DNA of 34,945 nucleotides, from NCBI GenBank assembly GCA_016303065.1, contig JAEDMJ010000021.1, forward strand, positions 1 to 34,945, in the 5' to 3' direction. The notes beneath the pieces were generated by a model. That model did no database searches. It saw only the letters and a list, made by a program, of their open reading frames with translations, and was not told the DNA's origin. The translations under genes were made by a program, and so were the position numbers. Below are positions 32,465 through 34,945 of this stretch, piece after piece; the first letter of the stretch is position 1, and the number at the start of each line of letters is the position of its first letter. The stretch is from Clostridiales bacterium (lineage in GTDB: Bacteria; Bacillota; Clostridia; Oscillospirales; QAMX01).

Positions 32465-34159
32465 TTATTTCCATTCGGGATGGAGCTCGCGGTATTTGGC
32501 AAAGTCCGCGTCGCGGATGACCGTGTGGCTGACCTTGCCGCTTATGGTCTTTGGAAGCGCGTCGACAAATTCGACGACGCGGGGGTATTTGTAGGGAGCG
32601 GTGTGGGTTTTCACATAGGTCTGAATTTCTTTTTTCAGCTCTTCGCTGGGAGCGTATCCGGGAGCGAGCAGAATCGTCGCCTTGACGACAAGGCCGCGCG
32701 TCGGATCGGGGTAGGGCGTGACGGCGCACTCCAAAACCGCCGGATGCTCGATAAGAACGCTTTCGACTTCAAAGGGCCCGATGCGGTAGCCGGAGGACTT
32801 GATGAGGTCGTCTCCGCGTCCGACAAACCAGAAATATCCGTCCTCGTCCTTCCATGCGGTGTCTCCGGTGTGGAACCAGCCGCCACGGCGCGCTTCGGCA
32901 GTTTTTTCGGGGTCGCTGCAGTATCCGTTGAAAAGTCCGGGGAGAAGCTCGCCCTCGGGCGGGAGCTTGATGGCGATCTCGCCGGTGACTCCCGGGATGG
33001 CTTCTTTTCCGTTTTCGTCAAGGATCGTAACTTCGTAGGCGGGGGAGGGCTTTCCCATGGAGCCCGGACGGGGAGTTATCCAGTAGGGGTTCATTATCGT
33101 GCAGGTGGTCTCCGTCATGCCGAAGCCTTCGTGGATGACAAGCCCCGTGGCGCTGCGGAACTGCTCGAGAACTTCCGGGTTGAGCGCTTCGCCGGCGATG
33201 GTGGCGTGCCGGATGGAAGAGAGATCGTAGGCGGCGAGGTTTTCCTTGATAAAGAAGCGGTAGATCGTCGGGGGAGCGCAGAAGGTCGTGATCCTGTATT
33301 TTTCAAGCAGACTGAGCATTGTCTTGGCGTCAAAGCGGTCAAAGTCAAAGGCGAAGATGCCCGCTTCCATGAACCACTGGCCGTAGAGCTTGCCCCAGAC
33401 GTATTTGCCCCAGCCGGATTCCGCAACGGTCATGTGAAGGCCGTCGGGAATGACGCGGTGCCAGTATTTTGCAGTGGGGATGTGCGCGATGGCGTATGCG
33501 TAGTTGTGCTCGACCATCTTGGGCATTCCGGTGGTGCCGGAGGAAAAGTATATGAGCATCGGGTCGAGGACGCTGTTGCGTTCTGCCGGGGGAACGAATT
33601 CCGGCGCGGAGTCCATTTCGGTGCTGAGGTTTTTCCAGCCGGGGTATGCGTCGCTGTGGGCCACAAGCTTGACAAGCGTTTTTCCGAATTCTTTTTCGGC
33701 TTCGTCGACTCTTGTGGGGAAGCCGCTGTCGGGAGTGCAGACGACGGCGCTTATATCCGCTGCGCGCAGACGGTAGAGTATGTCGTGGGATCCGAGAAGG
33801 TTCGTTGCCGGAATGGCGACTGCGCCGATCTTGTGGCAGGCGAGGATGCAGAGCCAGGATTCAACGTGGCGCTTCAAAACCAGAAGGACCTTGTCGCCGC
33901 GCTTAACGCCGTTGTTGACAAGCGCCGCGGCGGCGCGGGAGCTTTCCCGGGAAATATCCGCGAAGGTAAAGCTCTTTTCTTCTCCGTCGTTGCCGATCCA
34001 GAGCATGGCGCGGCGGTCGGGCGTTTCGCGGCCGAGAACGTCGACGACGTCGTAAGCATAGTTGAAGTCCTGGGGAACATTGAACGTGAGTTTTTTGACG
34101 TTTCCGTTTTCGTCGTATTCTTCGTTGAGGTATTTCTTATGTAAATCGAGCAGGCTCAT
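32465..34159 (-). CDS. AMP-forming acyl-CoA synthetase (ANL superfamily)
   Basis: The 564-residue enzyme activates a carboxylic acid as an acyl-adenylate and transfers it to CoA. Motifs are in order: the P-loop IYFSSGTTGMPKMVEH, the aromatic-pocket region ESGWGKYVWGKLYGQW, IHEGFGMTETTCT (A5), WFHTGDTAWKDEDGYFWFVGRGDDLIKSSGYRI (A7-A8) and the catalytic C-terminal lysine in KTISGKVSHT. The sequence is closest in feel to the medium-chain or acetate-type branch (AcsM-like). The acid cannot be read from the sequence. It starts 2 bases after the XRE-cupin gene in the same operon, which suggests that regulator senses a related metabolite. Confidence 0.93.
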   Translation of the reverse strand: MSLLDLHKKYLNEEYDENGNVKKLTFNVPQDFNYAYDVVDVLGRETPDRRAMLWIGNDGEEKSFTFADISRESSRAAAALVNNGVKRGDKVLLVLKRHVESWLCILACHKIGAVAIPATNLLGSHDILYRLRAADISAVVCTPDSGFPTRVDEAEKEFGKTLVKLVAHSDAYPGWKNLSTEMDSAPEFVPPAERNSVLDPMLIYFSSGTTGMPKMVEHNYAYAIAHIPTAKYWHRVIPDGLHMTVAESGWGKYVWGKLYGQWFMEAGIFAFDFDRFDAKTMLSLLEKYRITTFCAPPTIYRFFIKENLAAYDLSSIRHATIAGEALNPEVLEQFRSATGLVIHEGFGMTETTCTIMNPYWITPRPGSMGKPSPAYEVTILDENGKEAIPGVTGEIAIKLPPEGELLPGLFNGYCSDPEKTAEARRGGWFHTGDTAWKDEDGYFWFVGRGDDLIKSSGYRIGPFEVESVLIEHPAVLECAVTPYPDPTRGLVVKATILLAPGYAPSEELKKEIQTYVKTHTAPYKYPRVVEFVDALPKTISGKVSHTVIRDADFAKYRELHPEWK

Positions 34160-34161
34160 GT

Positions 34162-34764
34162 TTAATCTACTGGCTCCTTCTTTTCATCTTTTTCGTATTC
34201 CGAGCTGGAGATGACCGCGAGGAATTCGCAGTCCTTCCCTCCGATGGCGATCATGCCGTGGTTGTTGTGCGCGTCGTAATAAATTGCGTCGCCGGGGTTC
34301 AGGATCATCGTGTGATCTTCGATCTGGACTTTGAGCTGTCCGGAGAGGACATAGTCGAACTCCTGGCCGGAGTGGGAAGAAATGTGGATGGGCTGCTTCT
34401 CAAGCTCGGCGTCATATCTGGCGACGACACGGAAGGGTTCGGACATTCTGTTCCGGAAAAGATAGGCAATGTGATGATAGGTGAAGCCTTTGCGGCGTTC
34501 AATGGGAAGTCCTTCACCGCTGCGAATGAGAGAGAAACGGGAAAGCTTGGGGATCTCGCCGGTAATAAGCTCGGTAATGTCGATGCCGAACCGGATGGCG
34601 ATCTCGTAAAGCAGGGAGAAAGAAAAATCTCTGCTGCCGCTTTCGTACTCAAGGTATTCATTGACGGAAATGCCGAGGTCCCTGCTCATGTCTTCCGGAG
34701 TAATGCCCAGAAGTTCACGCACACCGGTAATTCGTTCGGCAATTTCTTTAATCTTGCTGTTCAT
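34162..34764 (-). CDS. XRE-family regulator with C-terminal cupin sensor
   Basis: The 200-residue protein has an N-terminal helix-turn-helix (about 4-62: IKEIAERITGVRELLGIT, then MSRDLGISVNEYLEYESGSRD) and a C-terminal cupin_2 domain. The cupin has HSGQEFDYVLSGQLKVQ, LNPGDAIYYDAHNNHGM, matching cupin motifs 1 and 2. Proteins of this build usually regulate the gene next to them in response to a small molecule bound in the cupin. The ATG at 34764 follows AAGGAGG by eight bases. The gene is first in an operon with the acyl-CoA synthetase. Confidence 0.93.
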   Translation of the reverse strand: MNSKIKEIAERITGVRELLGITPEDMSRDLGISVNEYLEYESGSRDFSFSLLYEIAIRFGIDITELITGEIPKLSRFSLIRSGEGLPIERRKGFTYHHIAYLFRNRMSEPFRVVARYDAELEKQPIHISSHSGQEFDYVLSGQLKVQIEDHTMILNPGDAIYYDAHNNHGMIAIGGKDCEFLAVISSSEYEKDEKKEPVD

Positions 34765-34805
34765 TGAATGAACCTCCTTTTTTGGCGATGAGGGATTTAG
34801 CAAAT

Positions 34806-34834
34806 ATTATACACCCAAAACAGCCTGATGTCAA
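34806..34834 (-). promoter_or_regulatory. Perfect consensus sigma-A promoter of the XRE-cupin operon
   Basis: On the minus strand TTGACA (34834-34829) and TATAAT (34811-34806) with a 17-bp spacer match the consensus at all 12 positions. Bases 34835-34945 hold no gene I can recognise. Confidence 0.92.
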
Positions 34835-34945
34835 AATCGTAATACACGCTAAGAAAACAAATCTATCTGTATTTTCGGGGATTTGGCTATCCATTTTGAC
34901 GATTGAGGGCAGAAGCGGGGGATTTCTGCGGCCCGGGGCGGGGAG

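Noticed and set aside
32081..34144. A 687-codon open frame antisense to the acyl-CoA synthetase and the Eis-like gene
   Set aside because: It crosses two genes, a promoter and a terminator on the other strand, and its translation is Gly/Val/Asp-biased with no recognisable motif.
1..34945. CRISPR arrays, tRNA or rRNA genes, insertion sequences, prophage
   Set aside because: No regularly spaced repeats, tRNA-like cloverleaf sequence, transposase or phage protein was found in gene gaps on either strand.

Overview
This window looks like a chromosomal segment of an endospore-forming member of the Clostridia, probably a gut-type anaerobe. The evidence is a SpoIIE gene with a Spo0A-type promoter, the Firmicutes-style rimP-nusA-ylxR-infB operon, a MurT/GatD pair, sigma-A promoters of the TTGACA-17-TATAAT type, and a radical-SAM maturase of the anaerobic sulfatase-maturating family. 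I cannot name a genus from the sequence alone. No rRNA, tRNA, CRISPR array, insertion sequence or phage gene was seen.

Layout. 1-3840 (+): the end of a DUF975-type membrane protein, rlmH, a terminator, then spoIIE (reading frame broken at an A7 run) and a small conserved-looking protein. 3854-5187: a collapsed phosphate locus in which recognisable pieces of pstB, phoU and a PhoB-like regulator lie in the right order but have lost their middles or their frame, followed by about 300 bases of unassigned sequence. 5188-7385 (-): pgk-tpiA with its own promoter and tandem terminators. 7491-9150 (+): trmL and a THUMP-domain RNA methyltransferase. 9383-10057 (-): a DUF421 membrane protein. 10181-12713 (-): an operon of a DapA-family aldolase, rpe and a PHP-domain phosphoesterase, divergent from xylulokinase (+, 13003-14526). 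14590-16784 (+): a metallophosphoesterase coupled translationally to an anSME-like radical SAM enzyme. 16794-18915 (+): a MarR regulator behind a perfect consensus promoter, then a lipoprotein. 18943-28690 (+): the long translation/ribosome-maturation operon rimP-nusA-ylxR-infB-rbfA-nrnA-truB-ribF, continuing into murT-gatD and ending at a perfect 24-bp bidirectional hairpin. 28772-31012: a Gfo/Idh oxidoreductase (-) divergent from an AraC regulator (+). 31177-34834 (-): an Eis-like GNAT acetyltransferase, then an XRE-cupin regulator cotranscribed with an AMP-forming acyl-CoA synthetase.

How the genes fit together. Most of the window is housekeeping: ribosome and RNA modification (rlmH, trmL, THUMP methyltransferase, rimP, rbfA, truB), transcription and translation factors, glycolysis and cell-wall modification. 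The accessory part is carbon metabolism: xylulokinase plus ribulose-phosphate epimerase joins the pentose phosphate pathway, with an aldolase and a PHP enzyme of unknown substrate alongside, and a Gfo/Idh enzyme under a probable AraC regulator.

Most notable points: (1) the collapsed pstB-phoU-phoB remnant, including a 51-codon phoU that keeps only its two ends yet is still in frame and coupled to the next gene; (2) a GatD homologue that lacks both the catalytic Cys and the catalytic His although its MurT partner is intact; (3) a spoIIE frame break at a homopolymer beside an otherwise well-preserved gene and a textbook Spo0A promoter; (4) a metallophosphoesterase with GNLE in place of GNHE, coupled to an orphan maturase. 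No wholly new multi-gene system is demonstrated; these are the places I would look first. Family assignments come from recognising motifs by eye, not from any search.
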